DNA from: Flexithrix dorotheae DSM 6795
Lineage (GTDB): Bacteria; Bacteroidota; Bacteroidia; Cytophagales; Flammeovirgaceae
Length of the DNA stretch: 64,000 nucleotides
NCBI RefSeq assembly: GCF_000379765.1
Contig: NZ_KB903509.1
Coordinates: forward strand, 1 to 64,000
Direction of reading: 5' to 3'
Shown: one piece after another, positions 17,458 through 26,905 of the stretch
Layout: each line of letters begins with the position of its first letter
Position numbering within the stretch: the first letter of the stretch is position 1
Program-made: the position numbers and the translations under genes
Notes under the pieces: generated by a model
Databases searched by the model: none
Told to the model about the DNA's origin: nothing
Seen by the model: the letters and a program-made list of their open reading frames with translations, nothing else

Positions 17458-17661
17458 ATGTATATAATTAAAGTAAAAGGCAAAGCTAAAATCCCAGAAT
17501 ATATTCAATTAAGAGATGACGATTTTGTATTGATTGCCTATTTTAGAGCGGATAGGCCATTAAGTAAATTAGAAAAATATGGTCTGGAAGGAAAAGAGGA
17601 AGAATTAAGAAAAATAATTGATGAAATTCCTTTTGGAAAATTAAAAAAGTTAGAATTTTGA
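17458..17661 (+). CDS. Small conserved-looking hypothetical protein
   Basis: The 67-residue charged product starts MYIIKVKGKAKIPEYIQLRDD and ends in GKLKKLEF. It has beta-strand-like ends around a helical middle and no signal peptide. The sequence looks like a compact folded domain rather than a chance frame, and codon use fits the neighbours. I do not know its function. It precedes ftsE by 163 bases on the same strand. Confidence 0.65.
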   Translation: MYIIKVKGKAKIPEYIQLRDDDFVLIAYFRADRPLSKLEKYGLEGKEEELRKIIDEIPFGKLKKLEF

Positions 17662-17824
17662 GATAAAACCAAAAGGATTGCCAAAACTTAGTACGTTAGG
17701 TCCTTATGATTTCATTATTGGGTTTAGAATTAAAACTATTGTAAGCATGTAAATTTCAGATGTCCTACAAACTATTAAAATTCAGCCTAATTTCTGTTTA
17801 ATACCAAAAGATTAACCCATAGTT

Positions 17825-18535
17825 ATGTCTGAAACAAAGGAAATAATCATAAGCGTAAATGAAGCGCAAATTCAGCAAGATGGTGTTTCTGTGGTTTCTG
17901 ATCTCCACTTTAATATCCGTGAAGGGGAATTTGTGTATTTAATAGGAAAAACAGGCAGTGGTAAATCTTCCATTCTGAGAAGTTTGTATGCGGACTTAGA
18001 ACTATTGGAGGGGCAAATAAGTGTGGCTGGCTACCAGGTAGAATCTATTCACAGGAATGAGGTCCCTTTTTTAAGAAGAAAACTGGGCATCATCTTTCAG
18101 GATTTTGAATTATTTACGGACAGAAGTGTAGAAGAGAACCTGAAATTTGTAATGAAGGCAACCGGCTGGATCGACCCTCAAAAGATTTCAAACAGAGTGG
18201 TAGAGGTGCTTGATAAAGTTGGGCTGCAGGGAATTGAGAAAAAAATGCCACATCAACTTTCCGGAGGAGAACAACAGCGGGTGGTAATTGCCAGAGCCTT
18301 GGTTAACAATCCACTTGTTATTCTTGCTGATGAACCTACGGGAAATCTAGACCCCTCAGTCGCCAACGATATCCTTGATCTTTTTATCGAAATCAATAAA
18401 GAAGGTACCGCTGTTTTGATGGGTACCCACCAGCATAATTTTTTGAAAAAATTTCCGGCAAGGGTTTTATTTTGTGATGATGGAATAGTAAAAGATGTTC
18501 CTAAAGAAATGGTATTGAAGAAAATTGTAAACTAA
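17825..18535 (+). CDS. ftsE: ABC ATPase FtsE (cell division)
   Basis: FtsE is the cytoplasmic ATPase of the FtsEX complex, which controls peptidoglycan hydrolases at the septum. The 236-residue product has Walker A GKTGSGKS (41-48), a Q-loop (FQDFELF), the signature LSGGEQQR (145-152), Walker B VILADEP (165-171) and the switch His in MGTHQHN. FtsX is not adjacent. The gene is followed 12 bases later by fmt, so the two are likely co-transcribed. A LolD-like lipoprotein exporter ATPase is an alternative. Confidence 0.85.
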   Translation: MSETKEIIISVNEAQIQQDGVSVVSDLHFNIREGEFVYLIGKTGSGKSSILRSLYADLELLEGQISVAGYQVESIHRNEVPFLRRKLGIIFQDFELFTDRSVEENLKFVMKATGWIDPQKISNRVVEVLDKVGLQGIEKKMPHQLSGGEQQRVVIARALVNNPLVILADEPTGNLDPSVANDILDLFIEINKEGTAVLMGTHQHNFLKKFPARVLFCDDGIVKDVPKEMVLKKIVN

Positions 18536-18547
18536 GGAAATTGTGAT

Positions 18548-19474
18548 ATGAAAAGGGATTTGAGAATCATATTTATGGGAACTCCTGATTTTGCAGTTCC
18601 AAGTCTGGAAATATTGGTTAAGCACGGATTCAATATTGTAGGGGTGATTACTGCACCGGATAAACCCGCTGGAAGAGGCTTAAAATTGCATGAATCACCG
18701 GTAAAAAAATGTGCTATGGCCCACAATATTCCTTTGCTGCAGCCTACCAATTTAAAATCTCCTGAGTTTATAGAAGAATTAAAAAGCTATAATGCCAATT
18801 TACAAGTAGTAGTAGCCTTTAGAATGCTTCCAGAAGTAGTCTGGGCTATGCCTGCTTACGGAACTTTTAATTTACACGGTTCGCTTTTACCCCAATACAG
18901 AGGGGCTGCTCCCATCAACTGGGCTGTAATAAATGGAGAAAAGGAAACGGGTGTGACCACATTTTTCCTCAAGCATCAGATCGATACCGGAGATTTAATT
19001 GATCAGGCTAAGGTACCAATCCATGAGAATGACACTGCCGGTAGTGTTTATGAGCGATTGATGTACCTTGGAGCCGATTTGGTACTTAAAACTGTAAAAA
19101 GTATAGAGGCCAATAATTACACGCTTTCCCCTCAGGATGAATCGGTAGAAATAAAAAAAGCCCCGAAAATATTTAAAGAAACCTGTGAAATAGACTTTTC
19201 CAAATCCACTGAAGAAGTGTATAATTTCATAAGAGGACTTTCCCCCTACCCTACAGCCTGGACCACTTTAAATGGGAAAAGCTGTAAAATTTATGAGGTA
19301 GAAAAAGTGGAGAACCCTCCAGAAACAACACAAAATAATCCATATATTTCTGATCGGAAAAACTACTTGTATTTTAAAACAGATGACGGCTTTATTTCAG
19401 TAAAAACTCTGCAATTAGCTGGTAAAAAAAGAATGTATATTGAAGATTTTCTAAGAGGTTATAAGTTTCAATAA
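18548..19474 (+). CDS. fmt: Methionyl-tRNA formyltransferase
   Basis: The enzyme transfers a formyl group from 10-formyltetrahydrofolate to initiator Met-tRNA. The 308-residue product has IIFMGTPDFAVPSLE at the start, the catalytic loop NLHGSLLPQYRGAAPINWA (about 109-127, with the His and downstream Asp of the formyltransferase fold) and a C-terminal tRNA-binding OB-like domain (about 205-305). It sits between ftsE and folA. The folate link to folA (tetrahydrofolate supply) makes the pairing sensible. Confidence 0.95.
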   Translation: MKRDLRIIFMGTPDFAVPSLEILVKHGFNIVGVITAPDKPAGRGLKLHESPVKKCAMAHNIPLLQPTNLKSPEFIEELKSYNANLQVVVAFRMLPEVVWAMPAYGTFNLHGSLLPQYRGAAPINWAVINGEKETGVTTFFLKHQIDTGDLIDQAKVPIHENDTAGSVYERLMYLGADLVLKTVKSIEANNYTLSPQDESVEIKKAPKIFKETCEIDFSKSTEEVYNFIRGLSPYPTAWTTLNGKSCKIYEVEKVENPPETTQNNPYISDRKNYLYFKTDDGFISVKTLQLAGKKRMYIEDFLRGYKFQ

Positions 19475-19544
19475 CTTATTTCCAGAAAAATAATCAATCT
19501 TGCACCGATATTAACCTTATCATTAGTTTCCCTTATCCGTTGAC

Positions 19545-19589
19545 TAGCAACCAGACCTGGTTAATTGATCTGGCTTGGCGTTTTTTTTT
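19545..19589 (+). terminator. Possible terminator between fmt and folA
   Basis: CCAGA (19551-19555) and TCTGG (19569-19573) with flanking GC pairs are followed by nine Ts at 19581-19589. The stem is imperfect, so this is a moderate call. Confidence 0.5.
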
Positions 19590-19615
19590 ATGGGAATCAC
19601 TAATTAAAAATAATT

Positions 19616-20110
19616 ATGGAAATTTCAATCATTGCGGCAAAGGCAGAAAATAATGTTATCGGAAAAGACAATCAGCTTATCTGGCACCTCCCTGCTGATT
19701 TAAAGTTTTTTAAAGGAAAAACTTCCGGGCATCACATTATCATGGGAAGAAAAACCTTCGAATCCATTGGAAAAGCCTTGCCGAACAGAACTACGGTGAT
19801 TATCACCAGAAATAAAGACTACCATGCTCCGGAAGGTTGTCTGGTTTGTAATTCACTGGATGAAGCCCTTAAAATCGCCAAAAAGAATGGAGAAACACAA
19901 GCCTTCATTACCGGAGGAAGTGAAATTTATAAATTAGGGCTTGATGTCGCGCATAAACTATATATCACCGAAGTAAAGGCTGTATTTGAGGGTGATACGT
20001 ATTTCCCGGAGATAGACAAATCCAAATGGATAGAAACGGATTGTTTTTCCTATCAGCCAGATGAAAAAAACAAATATGCCTATGACTTTGTAGAATATTC
20101 CAGAAGATAA
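19616..20110 (+). CDS. folA: Dihydrofolate reductase
   Basis: The enzyme reduces dihydrofolate to tetrahydrofolate with NADPH and is the target of trimethoprim. The 164-residue product shows IIAAKAENNVIGKDNQLIWHLPADLKFF (substrate site with the catalytic acidic residue in LPADLK), the NADPH loop MGRKTFESIG and FITGGSEIYK. Length and motif order are standard for the chromosomal enzyme. Confidence 0.96.
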   Translation: MEISIIAAKAENNVIGKDNQLIWHLPADLKFFKGKTSGHHIIMGRKTFESIGKALPNRTTVIITRNKDYHAPEGCLVCNSLDEALKIAKKNGETQAFITGGSEIYKLGLDVAHKLYITEVKAVFEGDTYFPEIDKSKWIETDCFSYQPDEKNKYAYDFVEYSRR

Positions 20111-20120
20111 ATCTCCTGCA

Positions 20121-21176
20121 TTAGCTTACAGTCGTTTTATCCGTATTTTCTTCAGGCACAAAACTTAATTCCTTATCCCCTTTCTTGTTAATTTTAATAA
20201 TGGAAAGGGCGATCGCAAAACATATGGCTCCAATTAAAATGGTAGCCATCCACTGTGTGCTATGCATGAAAAATGAAAATGACTGGCTGAGGTCTTTATC
20301 CAGCCCGTAAACCCCCAGACTAAAAGCCACAAAAACATGGTAAGATCCAACCCCTCCTGGAGATGGAATAGCCATCCCAATGCTGGCCATTGCCAGCACC
20401 GTAAGTCCACATCTGAATCCCAGGTGAGCAGTTTCAGGAATCGCGAAAAAGAAAAAATAGGTCATAAAAAAATACATGACCCATATATTGATTGTCAACA
20501 ATAAATACTTAATTCTTCCAGCTTTATCCAGCTTCATAATGCTGATTAACCCAGCTCTTAAACCAATTAAAAAATCTTTAACCTTATTGTAAAGGAAATT
20601 TTGTTTGAACCTGTTTCTGTATTTATATAAGCCAAAGAGGAAGAAAAATCCGGCAATAGCCACCACCGCTAAAAGCGTGATTTTTTTGGCTAATCCACCG
20701 GAATTCGATAGGATTTTGTCAATTACAAATTCTCCAATTTTGTCGAATTCAATAATAAAGGCACTCATCACCACCAGTACTAACATGCATAAATCCAGGG
20801 TTCTCTCCGCGATTATTGCCCCAAATGAAACATTGACAGGCACTTTATCAGTTTTCCTGAACAATCCGCTTCTCACAAACTCACCAGCTCTCGGAACGAA
20901 TAGGTTGGCAAAATAACCCACCATTACGGCCAGATAAGCCCGATTAGTATTGGCCTTATAACCTAATGGCCTTAAAGCAATAGTCCATCTCAGTGCTCTG
21001 CTATAGTGGCTTATCATCGCTCCTAAAACTGATAAACCAATCCAGTAATAGTTGGCCTGGGAAAACTGGCTAAAAAGTTCACTGGCATTTTTATGCTGAT
21101 ATTGCCACCAAAACAATAATCCCCCAATGACTATTGAAATAGCATATTGGAGGATTGCTTTTAGGTTAAATTTCAT
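20121..21176 (-). CDS. Lysylphosphatidylglycerol synthase TM-domain (flippase-like) protein
   Basis: The 351-residue integral membrane protein has about eight helices. It carries the family core SHYSRALRWTIALRPLGY...VGYFANLFVPRAGEFVRSGL (about 56-106) and the C-terminal PSPGGVGSYHVFV. This UPF0104-like family is related to the flippase part of MprF/AglD2. Members are often thought to move lipid-linked molecules across the inner membrane, but the substrate is unknown. The synthase half of MprF is missing. It is convergent with folA, with a 10-base gap. Confidence 0.85.
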   Translation of the reverse strand: MKFNLKAILQYAISIVIGGLLFWWQYQHKNASELFSQFSQANYYWIGLSVLGAMISHYSRALRWTIALRPLGYKANTNRAYLAVMVGYFANLFVPRAGEFVRSGLFRKTDKVPVNVSFGAIIAERTLDLCMLVLVVMSAFIIEFDKIGEFVIDKILSNSGGLAKKITLLAVVAIAGFFFLFGLYKYRNRFKQNFLYNKVKDFLIGLRAGLISIMKLDKAGRIKYLLLTINIWVMYFFMTYFFFFAIPETAHLGFRCGLTVLAMASIGMAIPSPGGVGSYHVFVAFSLGVYGLDKDLSQSFSFFMHSTQWMATILIGAICFAIALSIIKINKKGDKELSFVPEENTDKTTVS

Positions 21177-21271
21177 TCCTTATTTTATGTCTTTTTATCA
21201 TAGATAGCGACAACAATTTAGAAAATCAAAGTCCTCACTATCTGCTGACTGAATTATTTATCAGGCAAATT

Positions 21272-21616
21272 TTATAATTTATTATTTTCGTCCGGGAAAA
21301 CCAGAATTGGCTTTATGGATTTTGCTTTTTTCTTTTTCACACTGCAATAGGAAATAATAATTATTATATCTCCAACCTGCACTCTGCGTGCAGCAGCTCC
21401 ATTTAAACATATTGTTCCGCTCCCTCTTTCTCCGGTAATCACATAAGTTTCAAACCGTTCTCCATTATTATTATTCACTATCTGAACCTTTTCCCCTGCC
21501 ACAATATCAGCAGCATCCATCAGATCTTCATCTACGGTAATGCTACCTACATAATTTAGTTCAGCCTGAGTTACTTTGGCTCTGTGTATTTTAGATTTTA
21601 AAATTTCAATATACAT
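21272..21616 (-). CDS. panD: Aspartate 1-decarboxylase
   Basis: PanD makes beta-alanine from aspartate for pantothenate. The 114-residue proenzyme carries the self-cleavage site at Gly24-Ser25 ([16 protein letters not shown]), which yields the pyruvoyl cofactor. The active-site Lys is at position 9 ([10 protein letters not shown]), and downstream is [21 protein letters not shown]. It follows panC on the same strand (121-base gap), so the two steps of the pathway are together. Confidence 0.96.
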   Translation of the reverse strand: MYIEILKSKIHRAKVTQAELNYVGSITVDEDLMDAADIVAGEKVQIVNNNNGERFETYVITGERGSGTICLNGAAARRVQVGDIIIIISYCSVKKKKAKSIKPILVFPDENNKL

Positions 21617-21737
21617 GATTCCTCCCCTTTAAACACAAGTATTTTAATATGAAGTGATTCAAACTTATTTCCATTGGCTTCAAATAAAAAGTTTAAACCA
21701 ATTCAAGGTGATTTCCATTTTAGCCCATTAAAAAAAT

Positions 21738-22616
21738 TCAATTAACACCAACTTTTGAAGTTTTAACCAACATGTTGTCAATTAGCCTGGCTTTTCCCAA
21801 ATGAGCCGAAACACATAGGGCAATATCTTCCAGATTATTGATTTTATGAATTGGTTTTAAGGACTTTATATCCACAATTTCGAAATATTCCAGTTTAAAA
21901 AATTGATTAGATGCAATTTGTTGTCTCGCTTCATTTCCAACTACACTAACATCTTCTCCAAAAATAAGTTTCTCCTTGGCTTCTGAAAGCACTTTAAAAA
22001 GTAAAGAAGCTTCATTTCTTTCTTCCTGAGATAAACGGCTGTTTCTCGAGGACATTGCCAGCCCATCCTCCTCTCTGACAATAGCACAACACACCAGGTC
22101 AATCCCAAAAGAAAAATCCTTCACCAGTTTAGAAATAATTAAAAATTGCTGTAAATCCTTTTGCCCGAAATAGGCTTTGTCCGGGTTTACAATATTAAAC
22201 AATTTGGTAACTACTATTCCCACACCATTGAAATGCCCTGGCCGGAATTTGCCCTCTAATTCTTCTGCAATCCCTCCAAAATTAAGCTGGATCAGGTTTT
22301 CATGAAATCCATCAGGATACATTTCATTATGGGAAGGAGCAAAAACCACATCACATCCTGCAGGCTTCAACATTTCACAATCTTTCTCCAGGGTTTGGGG
22401 ATACATCTCAAAATCATCCTGATTGTTGAACTGGGTAGGGTTTACATAAATGCTGCAGACGGTTAGGTCATTGGCACTATTAGCCTTTTCAATCAGCGAA
22501 ATATGTCCGGAATGAAGTGCACCCATGGTGGGCACTAACCCAATGGATTTTCCTTCTTTTCTATACCCATCCAATAATTGTCTGAGTGCAGGTATGGTTT
22601 TACAAATTTGCATCAA
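21738..22616 (-). CDS. panC: Pantothenate synthetase
   Basis: The enzyme joins pantoate and beta-alanine with ATP to give pantothenate. The 292-residue product has the ATP-binding VPTMGALHSGHISLI (with the HxGH motif), YVNPTQFN, FGQKDLQQ and the KMSKS-like MSSRNSRLS. The gene begins a panC-panD pair on the minus strand, divergent from holA. The second Met could also be the start. Confidence 0.96.
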   Translation of the reverse strand: MMQICKTIPALRQLLDGYRKEGKSIGLVPTMGALHSGHISLIEKANSANDLTVCSIYVNPTQFNNQDDFEMYPQTLEKDCEMLKPAGCDVVFAPSHNEMYPDGFHENLIQLNFGGIAEELEGKFRPGHFNGVGIVVTKLFNIVNPDKAYFGQKDLQQFLIISKLVKDFSFGIDLVCCAIVREEDGLAMSSRNSRLSQEERNEASLLFKVLSEAKEKLIFGEDVSVVGNEARQQIASNQFFKLEYFEIVDIKSLKPIHKINNLEDIALCVSAHLGKARLIDNMLVKTSKVGVN

Positions 22617-22981
22617 CTTCTATTTTACCTAATACCAATCTAAAAATCCAATTGGCTTAAAACAGGTCATTTCGCCTTATTTCTCTTGAAATTTCCTCTT
22701 TCAAAATCAGGTCAATTAGCAAAATTTTTCGCAAAAGTATAACAAAAATATTGGATGAAGGGTCTGATTGGAAAAATTTGCCTTTCCAATAATATTCTAC
22801 TTTCGGATTCATTTTTTTCAATATTCAAATAAACCTTATCCCTTTTATGATAGCAGTATTTCGGGAGTAGAAAATCCATTTTCACAAAAATACCTGCTGC
22901 TGCTTTTTATTCGCTTCTTATAATTAATTTAGGGGCTAAATAGCTAAACGGAAAAAGAGGCAAGTAAATAATTAAAGTAAA
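22617..22981. other. Divergent promoter region panC / holA
   Basis: This 365-base AT-rich region between divergent genes should hold both promoters. I see no ORF or clear motif. Confidence 0.5.
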
Positions 22982-24001
22982 ATGGCAGTAAAAGCAGAGG
23001 ACGTACTGAAGGATCTGAAAAACAATCAATATTCTCCAATTTATTTCCTGACCGGTGATGAAAATTATTTTATTGACCAGATTTCTGATTATATAGAAAA
23101 TAATGCACTTACTCCAGCAGAAAAAGGCTTTAATCAAACTATAGCTTACGGAAAAGATGTACCCATAAGAGCAGTGGTGGAAAAGGCGAAAAGTTTTCCC
23201 ATGGGATCAAAAAGACAGGTCATAATTGTAAAAGAGGCTCAGGATATTCAGGACATTGGTCGGAAAGAGGGCCAGGAAATGCTAAGTAATTATTGTAAAA
23301 ACCCCATGCCTTCCACTGTTTTGGTTTTTAATTATAAACACAAAAAGCTGGATGGCAGATCCGAACTTGCCAAAACCCTACAAAAGCATGCAGTTTTTGT
23401 AGAAAGCAAGAAAATGTATGATGATAAAATTCCGGTCTGGATAAAAAGTCATTGTAAGGAAAAGGGACATAAAATCACGGAAAGAGCGGCCTTAATGATG
23501 GCAGAGTTTATAGGAAATGACATTACCAGAATTTCCAATGAAATAGATAAACTCCTGCTGAATTATGAAGAGAAAATAGAAATTAATGAAGATTTGGTGC
23601 TCAAACATATTGGGGTCAGTAAGGAGTTTAATGCTTTTGAATTGCAAACAGCCTTGGCTTATAAAGATGTACTCAAAGCCAACCAGATCATTAATTATTT
23701 TGCCGCAAACCCTAAGGACAATCCTTTAATTCCCACCATCAGCCTGTTATTCAATTACTTTTCCAAAGTCCTTATTGTTCATCAAAACAGAAATGAACCT
23801 AAAGATCAATTGGCAAGGATGCTAAAAGTTCATCCTTACTTCATCCAAGAGTATTTGCATGCTGCTAAAAATCATTCTTTGGGAAAAACAACCAATATTA
23901 TTCATTATATCCATCAAGCCGACTTACAATCAAAGGGTGTAGACAGTCTTTCCTCAGAATCTCAAATTCTTAAAGAACTTATTTATAAAATCCTGCATTA
24001 A
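22982..24001 (+). CDS. holA: DNA polymerase III subunit delta
   Basis: Delta is the clamp-loader subunit that opens the beta clamp. The 339-residue product has the N-terminal PIYFLTGDENYFIDQISDYI, the family QVIIVKEAQDI and the helical collar domain at the C-terminus. The degenerate P-loop-less AAA+ fold and the length fit HolA. It stands just before the phenylalanine hydroxylase gene but with a 129-base gap. Confidence 0.9.
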   Translation: MAVKAEDVLKDLKNNQYSPIYFLTGDENYFIDQISDYIENNALTPAEKGFNQTIAYGKDVPIRAVVEKAKSFPMGSKRQVIIVKEAQDIQDIGRKEGQEMLSNYCKNPMPSTVLVFNYKHKKLDGRSELAKTLQKHAVFVESKKMYDDKIPVWIKSHCKEKGHKITERAALMMAEFIGNDITRISNEIDKLLLNYEEKIEINEDLVLKHIGVSKEFNAFELQTALAYKDVLKANQIINYFAANPKDNPLIPTISLLFNYFSKVLIVHQNRNEPKDQLARMLKVHPYFIQEYLHAAKNHSLGKTTNIIHYIHQADLQSKGVDSLSSESQILKELIYKILH

Positions 24002-24130
24002 TCATATATAAGGAATAGAATTATTAAAGGACAGGTTTTGTTATTATACTAAATAAATGTAAAACAATTGTTGTTCTACTAACTAATCCTTATATTTATC
24101 GTACCAATAAACACATAAAATACTAACCAC

Positions 24131-24865
24131 ATGTTACAGAATTATAGCGCTTATACTGCCGAAGATAAGCAGGTGTGGGAGCTGCTTTATAACAGACAAA
24201 TGGAAATTTTGCCTGGAAGAGCCTCCACTGCATTTCTTGAAGGCATCAAAAAAATTGGATTTGTACCTCAAAGAATCCCCAACTTCGAGGAGGTTAACCA
24301 AACGCTCCTGGGTATCACCGGATGGCAACTCGAAGTGGTAAAAGGGTTAATTCCCAATAAAGAATTTTTTGAATTACTGGAAAATAAAAGGTTTCCAGCC
24401 ACTACCTGGTTTAGGAAATTATCTCAAATCGATTACCTGGAGGAACCCGACATGTTTCACGATGTATTCGGCCATGTACCCTTACTTACTGATGAAAATT
24501 TTTGCGGTTTCTTAAAAGGATTAAGTAAAATAGCCTTAAAACACATCAACAATGAATGGGCAATAGAAATGATCGCCAGATTGTATTGGTATACCGTAGA
24601 ATTTGGATTGATCAGAAATAAAGAAGAAGGCCTCAGAATTTACGGAGCAGGTATACTTTCCTCACCCGGAGAATCCATTTATGCTTTGGAAAACAAACCG
24701 ATCCGAACACCTTATAATATTAAAGAAATCATTACCACTCCCTATATTAAAGATAGATTTCAGGAAAAATACTGGGTAATAAAATCTTACAAACAATTGT
24801 ATGAATCGGTGGGTGATGTGGCATTAGCCATCGAAAATGAACTGAGTCCAAGTGCGCTTCACTGA
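24131..24865 (+). CDS. phhA: Phenylalanine 4-monooxygenase
   Basis: The enzyme hydroxylates phenylalanine to tyrosine using a pterin cofactor and non-haem iron. The 244-residue product has the iron ligands H110 and H115 (FHDVFGHVPLL) and E157 (YWYTVEFGL). It lacks the N-terminal regulatory ACT domain of animal enzymes, as is usual in bacteria. A TATATTTA about 40 bases before the ATG, with TTG upstream, resembles a promoter. No pterin-recycling gene is adjacent. Confidence 0.93.
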   Translation: MLQNYSAYTAEDKQVWELLYNRQMEILPGRASTAFLEGIKKIGFVPQRIPNFEEVNQTLLGITGWQLEVVKGLIPNKEFFELLENKRFPATTWFRKLSQIDYLEEPDMFHDVFGHVPLLTDENFCGFLKGLSKIALKHINNEWAIEMIARLYWYTVEFGLIRNKEEGLRIYGAGILSSPGESIYALENKPIRTPYNIKEIITTPYIKDRFQEKYWVIKSYKQLYESVGDVALAIENELSPSALH

Positions 24866-25158
24866 TGAAATAGCACAACTAAAATGAAATTGTCGGTTTT
24901 AATCTCGAATTAACATGCTGATGATCCAATTAAAACAAGTGCTATTGAGCTAATGATCGCAAAAGTACAATACCTTAACACTTCCGGTCCTGTATCCAAA
25001 AGATATGGGACTTTTTTTTAGAAATCCCAGGCCTTGTCTCATTGAGGATAACCTCTAAATATCCAGTGACATTTTGTCATTTTTTAATGAATTTGCAGCA
25101 AAATTGATTAGATTTCAACAGAAATTTTAAAATCAAAATCAATTAAACTTAGAATAAT

Positions 25159-25851
25159 ATGTATTGGATAATAATTGGAGGTTTTATGTTATTAAGCTGG
25201 ATTATCAGTGCCAGACTTAAAAACAAATTCCGGAAATATTCCCAGATTCCCATTGCTTCGGGAATGTCGGGAGCCGAAGTAGCTATGCAAATGCTAAGAG
25301 ATAATAGAATTTATGATGTGGACGTAACCTGTGTACCAGGGGAACTGACTGACCACTATAACCCTGCAAACAAAACAGTGAATTTAAGTGAGCCGGTTTA
25401 CCATGGAAGGAATGCGGCTGCAGCTGCAGTTGCAGCCCACGAATGTGGTCATGCCGTTCAGCACGCTACTGCTTACAGCTTTTTGGAGTTCAGGTCTGCA
25501 ATGGTACCTGTACAAAGTATCAGTAATAAAATACTTAACCTAATCTTTATTTTAGGTATTTTCGGTGGGTTTGTATTTAACATATTCCCAGTAAACTTAG
25601 TGATACTTACCATCATAGCATGTTATGCTGTAATCACTTTATTCAGTGTAATAACCCTACCGGTAGAACTTGATGCCAGTAAAAGGGCTCTGGCCTGGAT
25701 TGAGGGAAACAGAGTAGTAAGTGCCGATGAATATGGTATGTCGAAAGATGCCTTGAAATGGGCTGCTTTAACCTATTTCGTAGGAGCGTTGAGTAGTGCA
25801 GCAATGCTGTTCTACTGGGTACTTCAGTATATGGGCATGAGTGATGATTAA
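25159..25851 (+). CDS. Membrane zinc metallopeptidase (YugP-like)
   Basis: The 230-residue product has an N-terminal helix (about 2-18), the zinc site HECGHAVQH (H94, H98, H102) and two to three C-terminal membrane helices (about 118-160 and 205-225). It matches the neutral zinc metallopeptidase family typified by Bacillus YugP. The substrate is unknown. The active site faces one side of the inner membrane next to the helices. A strong bidirectional terminator follows. Confidence 0.9.
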   Translation: MYWIIIGGFMLLSWIISARLKNKFRKYSQIPIASGMSGAEVAMQMLRDNRIYDVDVTCVPGELTDHYNPANKTVNLSEPVYHGRNAAAAAVAAHECGHAVQHATAYSFLEFRSAMVPVQSISNKILNLIFILGIFGGFVFNIFPVNLVILTIIACYAVITLFSVITLPVELDASKRALAWIEGNRVVSADEYGMSKDALKWAALTYFVGALSSAAMLFYWVLQYMGMSDD

Positions 25852-25872
25852 TTTCATTTTATATCATTAAAC

Positions 25873-25908
25873 AAAAAAAGCATTGGAGCTGGCTCCAATG
25901 CTTTTTTT
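25873..25908. terminator. Bidirectional terminator between convergent genes
   Basis: GCATTGGAGC (25880-25889) and its complement (25892-25901) with A- and T-runs outside separate the peptidase gene and the DUF4249 gene. Confidence 0.9.
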
Positions 25909-25932
25909 GTTTTTAATCTGTAATGATGGAAA

Positions 25933-26847
25933 TTATTCTACCACAGTAGTTTCTGCTATGGAAATATTTGAAACAGCAAAGAATCCTAATGGTTTATCTT
26001 CATTATTTCCATTAATATTTTCAATATTTGAGGTTACATTGAAAATCGGTGAGGCAAATAATTCTCCGATTCCACCTGGTCTGTCAATTTGAATTTTTAC
26101 TTCATTCATATAATCAAAAGCCTCGTTTGTAATAGATAAAACTTCCACTTTTATATGATCTCCTATTGCATAAGGAGCTAAAAAATCTCCATTCTCATCT
26201 TCATCAAAAGGATTTATTCCTTCCCGAATTGGGGTGATAAAGGTAATGCCATCAATATTTGATCCTGCAGAAAAACCACCATCATAAGAAAGATTAATCT
26301 CCACTGGTTTATTTAAAAATTCTCCGTTTTTATAGGTTCTTATCCAATAGGAATCTCCATTTCCTACAGGGTCTTTAGCAAATACCTGAGCATAATATCC
26401 TTCAGGAAAACCCAAATCCTCTTCCCTAAATTCCACAAATATAGAATCTATTGGAGGAACTCTTTTCACCAGGGACTTTGCCTGGTAAGTCTCTCCATCA
26501 AAAATCACATTTAGGGTATATTCCATATCCAGGATTCCAATGCTATCTGTTCCGTTACTTTCCCAAACATAATCTCCATCCTGGTCGGGATCTACAAAAC
26601 TGTAAACCTTTCCATTTTCATCGGAAACTGTAACCGTAGCTCCTGTGCCAACTGGAGCTTTGGAACTATCAAAATAAGGAGTGGAATACCTCAGTTTAAT
26701 AGTCTGATTAATGGGTTGGTTTGTCAACCAGGCATCAATGGCTAAAATGGGAGGCCCGCTTTCCACATCAATGTCAATTACATCCTCACAGCTAAAAAAC
26801 AAACTATTTAAGAAAAGAAAACCGATAAATTTTAAGAATCGATTCAT
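25933..26847 (-). CDS. DUF4249 lipoprotein, partner of the TonB receptor
   Basis: The 304-residue product has a lipoprotein signal with Cys20 (SLFFSCEDVIDIDVE). The DUF4249 pattern follows: an early PPILAIDAWLTNQP strand region, YSTPYFD, GATVTVSDENG, and a conserved WIRTYKNGEF. The family occurs beside TonB-dependent receptors in Bacteroidota, like SusD next to SusC but without a SusD fold. It probably is a surface lipoprotein capturing an unknown ligand. It follows the receptor gene by 58 bases and is in the same operon. Confidence 0.9.
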   Translation of the reverse strand: MNRFLKFIGFLFLNSLFFSCEDVIDIDVESGPPILAIDAWLTNQPINQTIKLRYSTPYFDSSKAPVGTGATVTVSDENGKVYSFVDPDQDGDYVWESNGTDSIGILDMEYTLNVIFDGETYQAKSLVKRVPPIDSIFVEFREEDLGFPEGYYAQVFAKDPVGNGDSYWIRTYKNGEFLNKPVEINLSYDGGFSAGSNIDGITFITPIREGINPFDEDENGDFLAPYAIGDHIKVEVLSITNEAFDYMNEVKIQIDRPGGIGELFASPIFNVTSNIENINGNNEDKPLGFFAVSNISIAETTVVE

Positions 26848-26905
26848 GATTTATATTTTTTAAAGTTGATACAATTAAATTTATAACAATCTGGTTTTCA
26901 GTATA